Shown here: positions 15,490 through 23,800 of the stretch, in pieces | Position numbering within the stretch: the first letter of the stretch is position 1 | Layout of the letters: each line of letters starts with the position of its first letter | Source: Nitrosomonas sp. Nm33 | GTDB lineage: Bacteria; Pseudomonadota; Gammaproteobacteria; Burkholderiales; Nitrosomonadaceae | NCBI RefSeq assembly: GCF_900107265.1 | Contig: NZ_FNPJ01000023.1 | Span: forward strand, 1-39,877 | Reading direction: 5' to 3' | DNA: 39,877 bases | Position numbers and translations under genes: made by a program | The notes under the pieces: generated by a model | What the model saw: the letters and a program-made list of their open reading frames with translations, nothing else | What the model was told of the DNA's origin: nothing | Databases searched by the model: none

Positions 15490-15864
15490 TCAATTACTTG
15501 AATGCCGCTCAACAGCTTCAAAAACTTTAGTGCCAGGGTAATATGTTTTACCCCATTTAACCAAAGCTTGAAGTACAGGTTTAAGATCCTCTCCTTTTTT
15601 TGTCAGAACATATTCATAACGAATTGGTTTCTGCTGATATGTTTGTTGAAAGACAAGCCCAGCAGTTTCTATTTTCTTTAGTCTGTCTGACAATATATTG
15701 GTGGCAATTCCCTCTGGAGATTCAAGGAATTCTTGAAAGCGTTTTTTACCCAATAGCAGATCACGAATAACCAGCAAAGTCCATTTATCACCCAGGAGAT
15801 CGAGTGAGCACGTAATCGGGCAGCATGATCGCTCAAAAATTGGTTTATCCATTTCATCATTCAT
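15490..15864 (-). CDS. HxlR family transcriptional regulator
   Basis: The 124-residue product is a one-domain winged-helix regulator. Its start, SCCPITCSLDLLGDKWTLLV then IRDLLLGKKRFQEF, is the standard HxlR opening. The middle (IATNILSDRLKKIETAGLV) is the recognition helix and wing, and the end (YVLTKKGEDLKPVLQALVKW) carries the dimer helix. Cys14, Cys15 and Cys19 sit at or near the position where redox- or electrophile-sensing HxlR proteins (for example HypR, YodB) have their sensor Cys. It is divergent from the GST gene, and the shared 130-bp spacer carries two matching palindromes. The simplest reading is a Cys-based sensor that controls itself and the GST. Confidence 0.9.
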   Translation of the reverse strand: MNDEMDKPIFERSCCPITCSLDLLGDKWTLLVIRDLLLGKKRFQEFLESPEGIATNILSDRLKKIETAGLVFQQTYQQKPIRYEYVLTKKGEDLKPVLQALVKWGKTYYPGTKVFEAVERHSSN

Positions 15865-15903
15865 AAATTATTTTTCCTTAATAAATAAAAGGAGAGCATG
15901 ATC

Positions 15904-15920
15904 ACTTGCAGTTAGCAAGC
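15904..15920. promoter_or_regulatory. operator-like palindrome 1 for HxlR
   Basis: ACTTGCAGTTAGCAAGC has ACTTG/CAAGC half sites separated by 7 nt. It lies 40 bp from the regulator's start and shares layout with the perfect site at 15936-15952, 32 bp away centre to centre (three helical turns), so two dimers would bind the same DNA face. Binding is inferred, not shown. Confidence 0.55.
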
Positions 15921-15935
15921 TTATGAGTTAAATTA

Positions 15936-15952
15936 ACTTGCATTATACAAGT
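15936..15952. promoter_or_regulatory. operator-like palindrome 2 for HxlR/GST
   Basis: ACTTGCATTATACAAGT has perfect ACTTG/CAAGT half sites with a 7-nt spacer and lies 43 bp before the GST start. It contains a TATA-like core, so a bound regulator would probably cover the GST promoter. It pairs with palindrome 1. Confidence 0.6.
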
Positions 15953-15994
15953 AATAGCTCATGATTAATAACAATGATAATAAGGATCAATCGC

Positions 15995-16708
15995 ATGTTA
16001 GAACTTTACCAATTTGAACGCACCTGGGGGATTCCGAACTTAAGTCCTTTTTGCTGCAAAATCGAAACGTATTTGCGAATGAGTGGCATTGAATATGAAA
16101 TCAAACCGGCGTTACCTTTTAGTACTCCCAAAGGTAAATTGCCCTACATTAAAGATAACAGTGAGGCATTAGGCGATTCTCGATTTATCATTAGCTACCT
16201 TAAATCAACCTATAAAGACCTGGACAAAGGGCTAAGCGAGGTGGAATTGTCGGTATCAACAGCCATGCAGCGTTTGCTCGATGAGCATTTGTTTTGGGTT
16301 TTGCTTTATTCGCGTTGGCAATATACAGATGAAAATTGGCAGGTTAACAAGAAAGCAATTTTTGGCGGGCTACCTCCCATTGTCCGAGATATTGTTGCAA
16401 ATAGATGGCGTCCAAAAATCAAACGGCAAATTTATGGTCATGGCACTGGCAGACATCAAGCAGAAGAAATTTTTACATTAGGCAAACAAGATATTGATGC
16501 GTTATCAGCAAGCCTTGGGAGTAAGCGGTATTTTTTAGGAGATCAACCTACCACATTGGATGCTTGTGCCTTTGGTCACTTAATCAATATCATTGGCTGT
16601 CCAATTGAATCGCCACTTAAGGAATACGGTTTGTCAAAGAACAATTTGATTGATTATGTTGATCGAATTGAAAGTGAATTCTATCAAGATCTAAAAGATA
16701 TAGTCTAA
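15995..16708 (+). CDS. glutathione S-transferase family protein (Fax/metaxin-like)
   Basis: The 237-residue product has an N-terminal thioredoxin-like half (MLELYQFERTWGIPNLSPFC with the S-x-F-C-C active-site region, then GKLPYIKDNSEALGDSRFII) and a C-terminal helical half ending FLGDQPTTLDACAFGHLIN. The HGTGRHQAEEIFTLGKQDID stretch is typical of the failed-axon-connections/metaxin branch. I chose the ATG at 15995 because AAGGA lies 8 nt before it; the upstream ATG at 15974 is poorly placed. The final TAA (16706-16708) is supplied by the terminal repeat of an IS630 scar. The protein looks near full length, so the element may have entered the original stop codon. Likely role: detoxification of electrophiles under the divergent HxlR regulator. 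Confidence 0.85.
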   Translation: MLELYQFERTWGIPNLSPFCCKIETYLRMSGIEYEIKPALPFSTPKGKLPYIKDNSEALGDSRFIISYLKSTYKDLDKGLSEVELSVSTAMQRLLDEHLFWVLLYSRWQYTDENWQVNKKAIFGGLPPIVRDIVANRWRPKIKRQIYGHGTGRHQAEEIFTLGKQDIDALSASLGSKRYFLGDQPTTLDACAFGHLINIIGCPIESPLKEYGLSKNNLIDYVDRIESEFYQDLKDIV

Positions 16709-16762
16709 CCAGTTAAGAATGATTCAGAATGTGTAGGATTTGAAGAGCATATCGACAGTTTA
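16705..16762 (-). mobile_element. solo 58-bp IS630 right-end scar
   Basis: Read on the minus strand it matches the last ~58 bp of the IS630 element at 284-341, including the end of its transposase gene and terminal repeat (CATTCTGAATCATTCTTAAC), with about five or six mismatches by eye. The rest of the element is gone. It supplies the GST stop codon and therefore marks an old insertion followed by deletion. Confidence 0.85.
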
Positions 16763-16786
16763 GGAATAAAGGGTAGCGTCCCTTTT
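16763..16786. repeat. partial copy of the GGGTAGCG repeat
   Basis: AATAAAGGGTAGCGTCCC followed by a T run matches the right arm of the element at 15331-15353 (AATAAAGGGTAGCGCCCC). It abuts the IS630 scar, which suggests that the deletion that removed the IS body ended in or recombined with this repeat. Confidence 0.5.
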
Positions 16787-16921
16787 TTCGCCCCCATCAT
16801 CATTGCTTTCTTTTATAAGCATTGTCAGAGTTTGATTGCTTAATCATTTTTGCTGTACCACTTCTATGAGGTGCTAATATGCTCATGCGACAATAAGCAG
16901 AAAGGGACCAAACAAATACGC

Positions 16922-17326
16922 ATGAAAAAAATATTGTTAGCTTTAATAATTGCCTTAACAGCCAACACCGTGATGGCTGGCTGGTCTTTAGTGGACGAAA
17001 GTGCCGATGGTTCAGTAACAATATATGCTGACTTTGACACCATTCAGAAAACTGGAGACAAAATTAAGATGTGGTCACTGGGGGACTTTAAGGCTGAGAA
17101 GGAAACCGGTGGAGTTAAGTTCTTATCTTCGAAATATCAAAAAGAGTATAACTGCAAACTAGGGCTGGTGAGAATGCTTTCATTTACTTTATTTAGTTCG
17201 AATATGGGGGAGGGGAAGGTCGTTCATTCGGATAATGAACCTGATAAATGGGCGCCAGTATCAGGTGGAAGAATTGGGGAAACTCTCTGGAGAATAGCTT
17301 GCGATCAGGATTTATCAAAAGATTAA
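16922..17326 (+). CDS. secreted small protein, surface-adhesin-E-like
   Basis: The 134-residue product starts with a clear signal peptide (MKKILLALIIALTANTVMA, cleavage before GW). The mature part opens WSLVDESADGSVTIYADFDT and has YNCKLGLVRMLSFTLFSS and IACDQDLSKD. The short beta-rich body with two Cys and the conserved W/R/S layout (KVVHSDNEPDKWAPV; GETLWRIAC) fits the family annotated as surface-adhesin protein E. That name comes from Haemophilus protein E; binding to host molecules should not be assumed here. I chose the ATG at 16922 because the signal peptide starts there; a GGGA site lies some 15 nt upstream, and the frame begins earlier only by chance. It is a single gene with a hairpin after it. 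Confidence 0.75.
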   Translation: MKKILLALIIALTANTVMAGWSLVDESADGSVTIYADFDTIQKTGDKIKMWSLGDFKAEKETGGVKFLSSKYQKEYNCKLGLVRMLSFTLFSSNMGEGKVVHSDNEPDKWAPVSGGRIGETLWRIACDQDLSKD

Positions 17327-17328
17327 CA

Positions 17329-17346
17329 CGTCTTATTATTAAGACG
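17329..17346 (+). terminator. hairpin after the secreted-protein gene
   Basis: CGTCTTA/TAAGACG, a perfect 7-bp stem with a TTAT loop, starts 3 nt after the TAA and is followed by ATTATTACTTTCTCTATTTTTT. It is a likely intrinsic terminator, weak in GC. Confidence 0.6.
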
Positions 17347-17408
17347 ATTATTACTTTCTCTATTTTTTAAAAAAAATTAGAATAATAATCTTGTTCAGTT
17401 ATGATTCA

Positions 17409-18389
17409 TTATTCAATTTTCCTGGGGGAACTTCCGAATGTTCGCTCAAAATCAGCAATAAGTTCGGTTACCGCCACTTCTGGAAGTCGATTGATTCCAG
17501 CCGCTGCTTCACGCCCGCCACCTTCCGGGTAGCGACGACAAAAAGCCGATGCGCCATGTGGGTGCGTTTTTGCGGCACGTAAACTGACAGTTAACGAGCC
17601 TTGTCCATCCGGGCAAAGAATCAAATGAGCGCGCTCTGGATATGTTTGCGATAAATTATTTGCAAAAATCCCCACTGTACGACGCGCCCAGGATGCATCT
17701 GGAAGCTGATAAACCGCGGCTATATCGGTCGCAAGTATAGGGGGCAGCGCGTTGATGTGTTCCATGTCTGCTGCGTAACCTGATGCCAAAATAGCTACTT
17801 CAGGCGAGCTGTCATAAGCTTCCCGCGGATCGTCAAAGTGATGCAGTGCGTGAAAAAGAGATGCAGGATGAAAATGAAGATCCTCGATATGTGAACCATA
17901 ACCATTATAGTTAATCAGTTCACCTAATTGACGTAATACCTGAATATCTTCTGCGTTCAGATTGAGTTCGGAACAGCGTTTTTGCGCTATAGATACCAGG
18001 TTATCGCCGAAAGCGGCGGCAATGGCCCATAGGGAGTAGCGTTCTTTTAGATAGCGATCGACCAACAAACTGGTGCAAGTACTCGGTGATTCATCGATCA
18101 TGGCTTGCAGGTTGTCATGTACAGGGATTTTGCCGGCGAAATGGTGATCAAAATAAAGAACATTTGCGCCTGCCGTAAGTAATCGTTGAAGATCTTCTCG
18201 ATTACGATCGAGTGAAATATCCAGAACGGTGATACGATCTCCCGCTGCGGCGGTAACTTGTTGCAGCAACGTAATGTCACGTTTGACACCAGTAATTAAT
18301 TCTGCATCGAGTGGCTCGACTAGACGAAGTTGAATCAGCGCGCAGATACCATCTGCATCGCCATTAAATATATCGAAATATTTTGTCAA
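17409..18389 (-). CDS. DHH family phosphoesterase
   Basis: The 326-residue product has the two signatures of DHH enzymes, which hydrolyse phosphodiester bonds with two metal ions. IFNGDADGICALIQL (residues 7-21) and LYFDHHFAGKIP (78-89) provide the Asp and His ligands; VLDISLDRNREDL adds a further Asp. The C-terminal DHHA1-type substrate domain ends in HPHGASAFCRR and GGGREAAAGIN, the GGGHxxAAG motif with R in place of H. I use the TTG at 18389 as start because GAAGGA lies about 10 nt upstream and the next Met is far inside. Candidate substrates in the family are short oligoribonucleotides and cyclic dinucleotides; sequence alone does not decide. No membrane helix, so cytosolic. Confidence 0.85.
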   Translation of the reverse strand: MTKYFDIFNGDADGICALIQLRLVEPLDAELITGVKRDITLLQQVTAAAGDRITVLDISLDRNREDLQRLLTAGANVLYFDHHFAGKIPVHDNLQAMIDESPSTCTSLLVDRYLKERYSLWAIAAAFGDNLVSIAQKRCSELNLNAEDIQVLRQLGELINYNGYGSHIEDLHFHPASLFHALHHFDDPREAYDSSPEVAILASGYAADMEHINALPPILATDIAAVYQLPDASWARRTVGIFANNLSQTYPERAHLILCPDGQGSLTVSLRAAKTHPHGASAFCRRYPEGGGREAAAGINRLPEVAVTELIADFERTFGSSPRKIE

Positions 18390-18515
18390 ATCGATTGTTC
18401 CTTCTGTTTATCAATTTTTATGTGCTATGGAGTAATGAACATCTGCTGTCATGAACCGGAGCGAAGTGGCATATCGATATTAACGGCTTTATTACCGAAT
18501 TGTTAAGTGTATTTT

Positions 18516-18941
18516 TTAAATTTGTCGTTGCTTTAATTCTTTGATGATGAAATCAATGAGCTCTTGAGCAAACGAACCAAAGCCTGGCACAGCACTGGTG
18601 ATATTATTCAGCAAGAACTGACCTTTCTCAAGAACGACTATTAGATTTTCAAGACCACCTTCTTCATGAAATTCAATATAGCTGTACTCGAAAGATTCAA
18701 GTTTGAGGTCGAGCTGGTTGCCGGTTAAACCCGATTCGCTCATAGCTTCAAAATCAGTTGGGAACTGGATGTGATCGTCCCTCTTTAATTTATCTAATCT
18801 AGGAAGTACTTCTTCCAGGCTATGGCTATAGTTAGTTCTGAAATTTGAGCGAAAAAGAAGAGAGCTTGATTTCTCGATTATCTTTAGAAGCCATATGATT
18901 GCCATAAGAAATTCTTCCAGATTCTCTATTTTTTCAGGCAT
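18516..18941 (-). CDS. hypothetical protein
   Basis: I do not recognise this 141-residue protein. It is acidic and mostly helical, with an amphipathic start (MPEKIENLEEFLMAIIWLLK), a middle segment (SYIEFHEEGGLENLIVVLEK) and a C-terminal helix (FAQELIDFIIKELKQRQI). There is no signal peptide; the hydrophobic patch near residues 12-20 is too short for a firm membrane call. A strong AGGAAGGA ribosome-binding site precedes the ATG. The gene starts 18 nt after the stop of the hydroxylase-like gene at 18960, so the two are probably co-transcribed. Confidence 0.7.
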   Translation of the reverse strand: MPEKIENLEEFLMAIIWLLKIIEKSSSLLFRSNFRTNYSHSLEEVLPRLDKLKRDDHIQFPTDFEAMSESGLTGNQLDLKLESFEYSYIEFHEEGGLENLIVVLEKGQFLLNNITSAVPGFGSFAQELIDFIIKELKQRQI

Positions 18942-18959
18942 TTTGATTTCCTTCCTGAT

Positions 18960-19754
18960 TTACTTTCGGAATGGGATAGCGAGGATGTTTATCAATCGGC
19001 TGCAGAACGCTGTATCACGCCACTCGCTCAAACCAATAGTCATATTACTATGGCCAGCCTCCGGCTGATCACGGTAAGTGCTAAATAATTTATCCCAGAT
19101 GATGAGATTAAATCCGTAATTGCTGTTTAATTCTTTTACGATGACAGAGTGATGCACGCGGTGCATGTCGGGTGTGACGAGCAGCTGCCGCAATATTCGA
19201 TCTAGCATGTGCGGCAGGCGGATGTTGCTGTGATTAAACATGGCCATGGTGTTGAGGACTATTTCAAAAATCAGCACGGCGAGTACAGGTGCACCCAGGA
19301 TTGTGATAACTGCAAATTTGATGAGCATGGAAAGCAGCATTTCAAGCGGATGGAAACGTGCACCTGTTGTTACATCGATATCCAGATCAGCATGATGAGC
19401 GCGGTGTATCCGCCATAATAGAGGGACGGCGTGCATCATCACGTGTTGCCAGTAAATCACCAGATCCAGCAAAATTACGCTTACTATAATCGCAAACCAG
19501 GCGTGGGGCTGCATCCAGTTGAATAATCCCCATCCGTTGATTTGAGCATAAATAGCCACGCCGATCCCTCCCATGGGAAATACCAACCGAAGAATCAGGC
19601 TATTGAGCAGGGAGAGTGCTAGGTTGTTACGCCAGCGCAGCATTTTTGAAACAGCCAAATGGCGCCTGGGTGCATATACCTCCCACCCTGCCATAAGGAT
19701 GAAGATAACAAAAAAGAATCCTAATCTGATAGCTATTTCATGTTCGATAGGCAT
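18960..19754 (-). CDS. sterol desaturase/fatty acid hydroxylase family membrane protein
   Basis: The product (264 residues) is an integral membrane di-iron enzyme of the FA_hydroxylase type. About four membrane segments are seen (LGFFFVIFILMAGWEVY; LLNSLILRLVFPMGGIGVAI; FAIIVSVILLDLVIYW; FAVITILGAPVLAVLIFEIV). The eight-His ligand set is spread over HVMMH, HRAHH, FNHSN and HRVHH, the usual order. These enzymes hydroxylate or desaturate lipids, sterols or hopanoids with O2; the substrate is not decidable. It heads a probable two-gene transcript with the hypothetical gene downstream. Its own start is the ATG at 19754. Confidence 0.9.
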   Translation of the reverse strand: MPIEHEIAIRLGFFFVIFILMAGWEVYAPRRHLAVSKMLRWRNNLALSLLNSLILRLVFPMGGIGVAIYAQINGWGLFNWMQPHAWFAIIVSVILLDLVIYWQHVMMHAVPLLWRIHRAHHADLDIDVTTGARFHPLEMLLSMLIKFAVITILGAPVLAVLIFEIVLNTMAMFNHSNIRLPHMLDRILRQLLVTPDMHRVHHSVIVKELNSNYGFNLIIWDKLFSTYRDQPEAGHSNMTIGLSEWRDTAFCSRLINILAIPFRK

Positions 19755-19794
19755 GAATAGATAAGCAAATCCAAGTTAAAAGGAAAATGATTGA

Positions 19795-20141
19795 TTAATG
19801 CTGATGCTTATGCGGATGTTCAGGTATAGCATGACGGGCATGATCGCTTAACTGAGCTAGTTTAGAAAAATTACCTCGGCTAAATTCTGTCGAAATTTCC
19901 AACAGATGTTTACGTATTAAACGAATTTGTTCGAAATCGGGTTTATCTTTGGCAACAACTTGCTGAATTCCTTCTTCGTTTGTTTTAGTAAAAATATGTA
20001 TCATTTTTTCGAGATCAAATGGTATGACATGGAAACCACGTTCTGCAATTTCATTGAGCCGCTTTTCATCTGCAGGCTTCATGGCATGAACCGGAGAAGT
20101 AACAAATAGATCAAATAAAAGAGCTATAAAAAACGATCCAT
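19795..20141 (-). pseudogene. secreted small protein (often annotated aspartate carbamoyltransferase-like), frameshifted and internally deleted
   Basis: The in-frame part from 20082 reads MKPADEKRLNEIAERGFHVI then PFDLEKMIHIFTKTNEEGIQ, and ends AQLSDHARHAIPEHPHKH. Upstream, an ideal AGGAGG site precedes an ATG at 20141. With one extra T in the T6 run at 20128-20133 (minus strand) that ATG would give a perfect signal peptide (MDRFFIALLFDLFVTSPVHA) leading straight into KPADEKR. So a single-base loss separates signal peptide from body. From memory, relatives in nitrifiers have about 50 more residues between the GDFS-like and AQLSDHARHA segments; here RGNFSKLAQLSDHARHA joins them directly, an internal deletion. 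The His-rich tail (HPHKHQH) is kept. The enzyme-like family name is almost certainly wrong; the function is unknown. Confidence 0.65.
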
Positions 20142-20234
20142 AACTGCCTCCTATTTAATCATATTGATAGCATGTTAGATTTAGCGCCGGGTTTTAAAGT
20201 TAAAAGCTTTTTAAAAAGCATAGCTGAAAATAAT

Positions 20235-20470
20235 CCTAAAAACCGTAGTTGGACGAGGTGGAGTGTGTGGTGATCCAGGTGTGAGGCAAGGCGCGATCAG
20301 GCCGCAGGGCCGCCCCCTGCAACGAAGAGCAACGCCGCATTCGTGCCTGGAGCGGCATACGATACACCTCGTAGCGGCTTCACCATTCTGGTGAATGAAA
20401 AAATTTCGGAAATGCTTCTATATGTCATGCGCTTAGCTCTCCAATTAAGCGGTCAACTACGGTTTTTAGG
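20235..20470. repeat. 236-bp MITE with terminal inverted repeats, copy 2
   Basis: It has the same ends (CCTAAAAACCGTAGTTGGAC ... CAACTACGGTTTTTAGG) and length as copy 1 at 13016 and the same orientation, with roughly 13-14 differences by eye. It is flanked by its own target duplication ATAAT (20230-20234 and 20471-20475), different from copy 1's ATTAT. So the two insertions are independent and do not come from a large duplication. Confidence 0.9.
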
Positions 20471-20475
20471 ATAAT

Positions 20476-20879
20476 AAGTGCTGATATCTCATTTGGATCA
20501 CAGAACCTGGATTTAGTGCTGGATAAATTGTGAGCATTTGCAGTATTGCCCATCTGTTTCGTTCCACTTTAATATCATCATCATCAAGTTAAACAAGTTC
20601 TATCAATTATTGCAGAGGAGATTTCAAAGCTCGACTACAATTATTTATAAAATTTCCTATTCTTGTTTTTTAAACATTTTCCTGAGATCAAAATAAGGAT
20701 TCTGCTTATTTTTATTTTCTCCATGGAAGATTAGCCTTGTTCGACCATGTGAAGTTTAAGTGAAGTTTTAAGCACTGGTCGCTAGGGTGTTTTCGTGCAC
20801 CAACTTTATTGCTTTAAATTCAATTTGGTCATGAAAGCCTCTACAACAAACGGGTTACATCACGCTATGGGGAGAATAA
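20476..20879. other. 404-bp leader of the peroxidase gene
   Basis: No gene is seen. It should carry the peroxidase promoter. A short direct repeat (GTGAAGTTTAA, GTGAAGTTTTAA) lies at 20750-20772. A GGGGAG ribosome-binding site is just before the ATG at 20880. Confidence 0.4.
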
Positions 20880-23800
20880 ATGGCAAATTTCAATAAAGCT
20901 GATCTCGAGTTCATTCTTAAACAAATCAAAATTGCAGAAGCTCATCCAGACGGAAATGTTCCGATTGGATTTGGCGCAGATCAAATTTCCAGCCCAATGC
21001 TACCCTATGGTTTGCGTACCGTAGACGGTTCTTATAATAATCTGGTTCCTGGCCAATCGGAATTCGGCGCTGCCGATAACGTGTTTCCACGCATAACTCC
21101 ACCTGATTTCCGTTCCGCTGAAACGCTGCCGTTCGATCCAGATGGACCAGGACCACTACAAATTGGAGATCCGACCAGCTATACGCAAACAAGTGGTATT
21201 GTTGTAGATTCTCAACCGCGTATTATCAGTAACTTAATCGCCGATCAGTCCGCTAATAACCCGGCCGCTGTAGAAGCTGCTGGTCCTACTCCAGTCGTTT
21301 CTGATAATGGAACCCTTTTTATTCCTAATGTAGCGCCAGATGTTGGTTTGTCCGCCCGATTCAACTCGTGGTTCACGCTATTCGGCCAGTTTTTCGATCA
21401 TGGTCTCGATCTGGTAACCAAAGGTAATAGTGGTATCGTGTTCGTGCCACTCCAACCGGATGATCCGTTGTTCGTTCCCGGTAGTCCAACCAACTTTATG
21501 GTACTGTCGCGTGCCACCAACCAGCCCGGTCCGGATGGAGTAATTGGGACAGCTGACGATATACACGCACATACCAACACGACCACTCCTTTCGTTGATC
21601 AGAATCAAACCTACACTTCGCATCCATCACACCAGGTGTTTTTGCGTGAGTACGCACTCGTCAACGGCAAACCGGTAGCCACTGGCAGACTACTCGATCA
21701 CGCAGGTGGAGGGCTCCCCACCTGGGCTGATGTCAAGGCACAAGCACAAACGATGCTCGGTATTACATTAAGAGATCAAGACATACTCAATATCCCGCTG
21801 CTCGCTACTGATGCCTATGGTCATTTTCTACGCGGCCCCAATGGTTTTGCGCAAATCGTGACCGAAAATGGTTTGGTCGAAGGCAACGCGGGCGGGCTCA
21901 CCGTACCTGCGAATGCGATCCGAACCGGTCATGCTTTCCTGGATGATATCGCGCACAGTGCAGTCCCATTTGGAGATCATGACAACAACCCAGCAACGCC
22001 CCAGCGAGCGCTCACTCCCGACACAAATAAGACTGCTGGTGTCGACGATAACAATCCCAGTACCTACGACAACGAACTGCTCAATGCCCATTACATTACC
22101 GGTGATGGCCGCGGTAACGAAAATATTGGCTTAACTTCAGTTCATCATGTCTTTCATTCTGAGCACAATCGTCTGGTTGATCAGGCCATGAGTGTCATTG
22201 AAAGTAGTGGCGACGCTGCCTTCATAGCAGAATGGAAGCTACCTAATGGCGATTGGAATGGTGAGCGGTTGTTCCAGGCGGCACGCTTCGGCACCGAGAT
22301 GCAGTATCAGCACTTGGTGTTCGAGGAATTCGCGCGCAAGGTGCAGCCCGAGGTAAACGCCTTTGCCGGTTATTCGGATGATATCGATCCTGCCATCGTT
22401 GGAGAATTCGCGCACGCTGTTTACCGTTTTGGCCATACCATGCTGACCGATACTATGGCGCGTATCAATCCTGATGGCACGCACGATGATATTCCTTTGA
22501 TCGAGGCATTTCTCAATCCACTTGCTTTTGCAAGTAGCGGTACCGATGCCAGAGAGGCAGCGGGTGCAATCGTGCGCGGCATGACCAATCAGATAGGCAA
22601 CGAGATCGACGAATTTGTAACTGGCGCGGTGCGCAACAATCTTCTCGGGTTGCCGCTTGATCTGGCAACGATCAACCTTGCACGTGGCCGGGAAACTGGC
22701 TTACCCAAGCTCAACGACGCACGTGAGCAATTTTTTACTGCAACTAACGATGCTGCACTCAAACCATACGGTAGCTGGGCTGAGTTCAAACTCGGCATTA
22801 CCAATCCCTTGTCGCTGGTAAACTTCATCGCGGCCTACGGTATTCATCCGGATTTGCAAGCTGCTTCAACGCTTGCAGATAAGCGTGCAGTCGCTTTGTC
22901 CTTGTATGATGGCTCGCATCCTGATTCTGTAGCTTTCCTGAATGGCGACGCGGCGGCCACCGGTGTCAATAATATCGACTTATGGATCGGTGGATTAGCT
23001 GAGAAGATCATGCTGTTTGGTGGCATGTTAGGTTCGACCTTTAACTTTGTGTTCGAAACACAGTTGGAAAAACTGCAGGATGGGGATCGTTTCTATTACC
23101 TGGGGCGTACTGCGGGGCTTCATTTCCTGACCGAGCTGGAAAATAACTCCTTCGCCGAATTGATAATAAAAAATGTCGATGGCGTTAAACATTTGCCAGG
23201 TGATGTCTTTTCCCATCCGGACTACAGCTTTGAGATTGGTAATCTTGGCACTAGCGGCCCAATTGTGGATGATCCCAATACAGTAGATTATGACGAATCG
23301 GCATTGCCATCCGGTTCACTTATCCGCATGAACGATGGTACTGTACGATTTACAGGCGAGGAACATATCATGATGGGCGGTACCGAGGGTAACGACCGGA
23401 TGCACGCAGGTAACGGCGATGATACCTTATGGGGTGATGGTGGTATCGATCGGCTTGAAGGTGGAGCTGGCAATGACATTATTCATGGTGGAGATGGTGA
23501 CGATATTATCACTGATGAATTCGGCACCGACAATATCAAGGGTGAGGGCGGCAATGACGTCATCAGCGCAGGCGCAGGCGTGGGTGATTTGATACTGGGT
23601 GGCGATGGCAACGATTTCGTGGTGGGAGGTGCTGATCCCAAAGAAATTTTTGGTGGTGCTGGCAATGACTTCATTATTGCCGGTAATTCGACAGATACGG
23701 TGTTAGGCGGCGAGGATGACGACTGGATCGAAGGTGGCGATCAAGCTGATCTGCTGCAAGGAGACAATGCTGACCCATTCCAGGTGAGCCCGATCATCGG

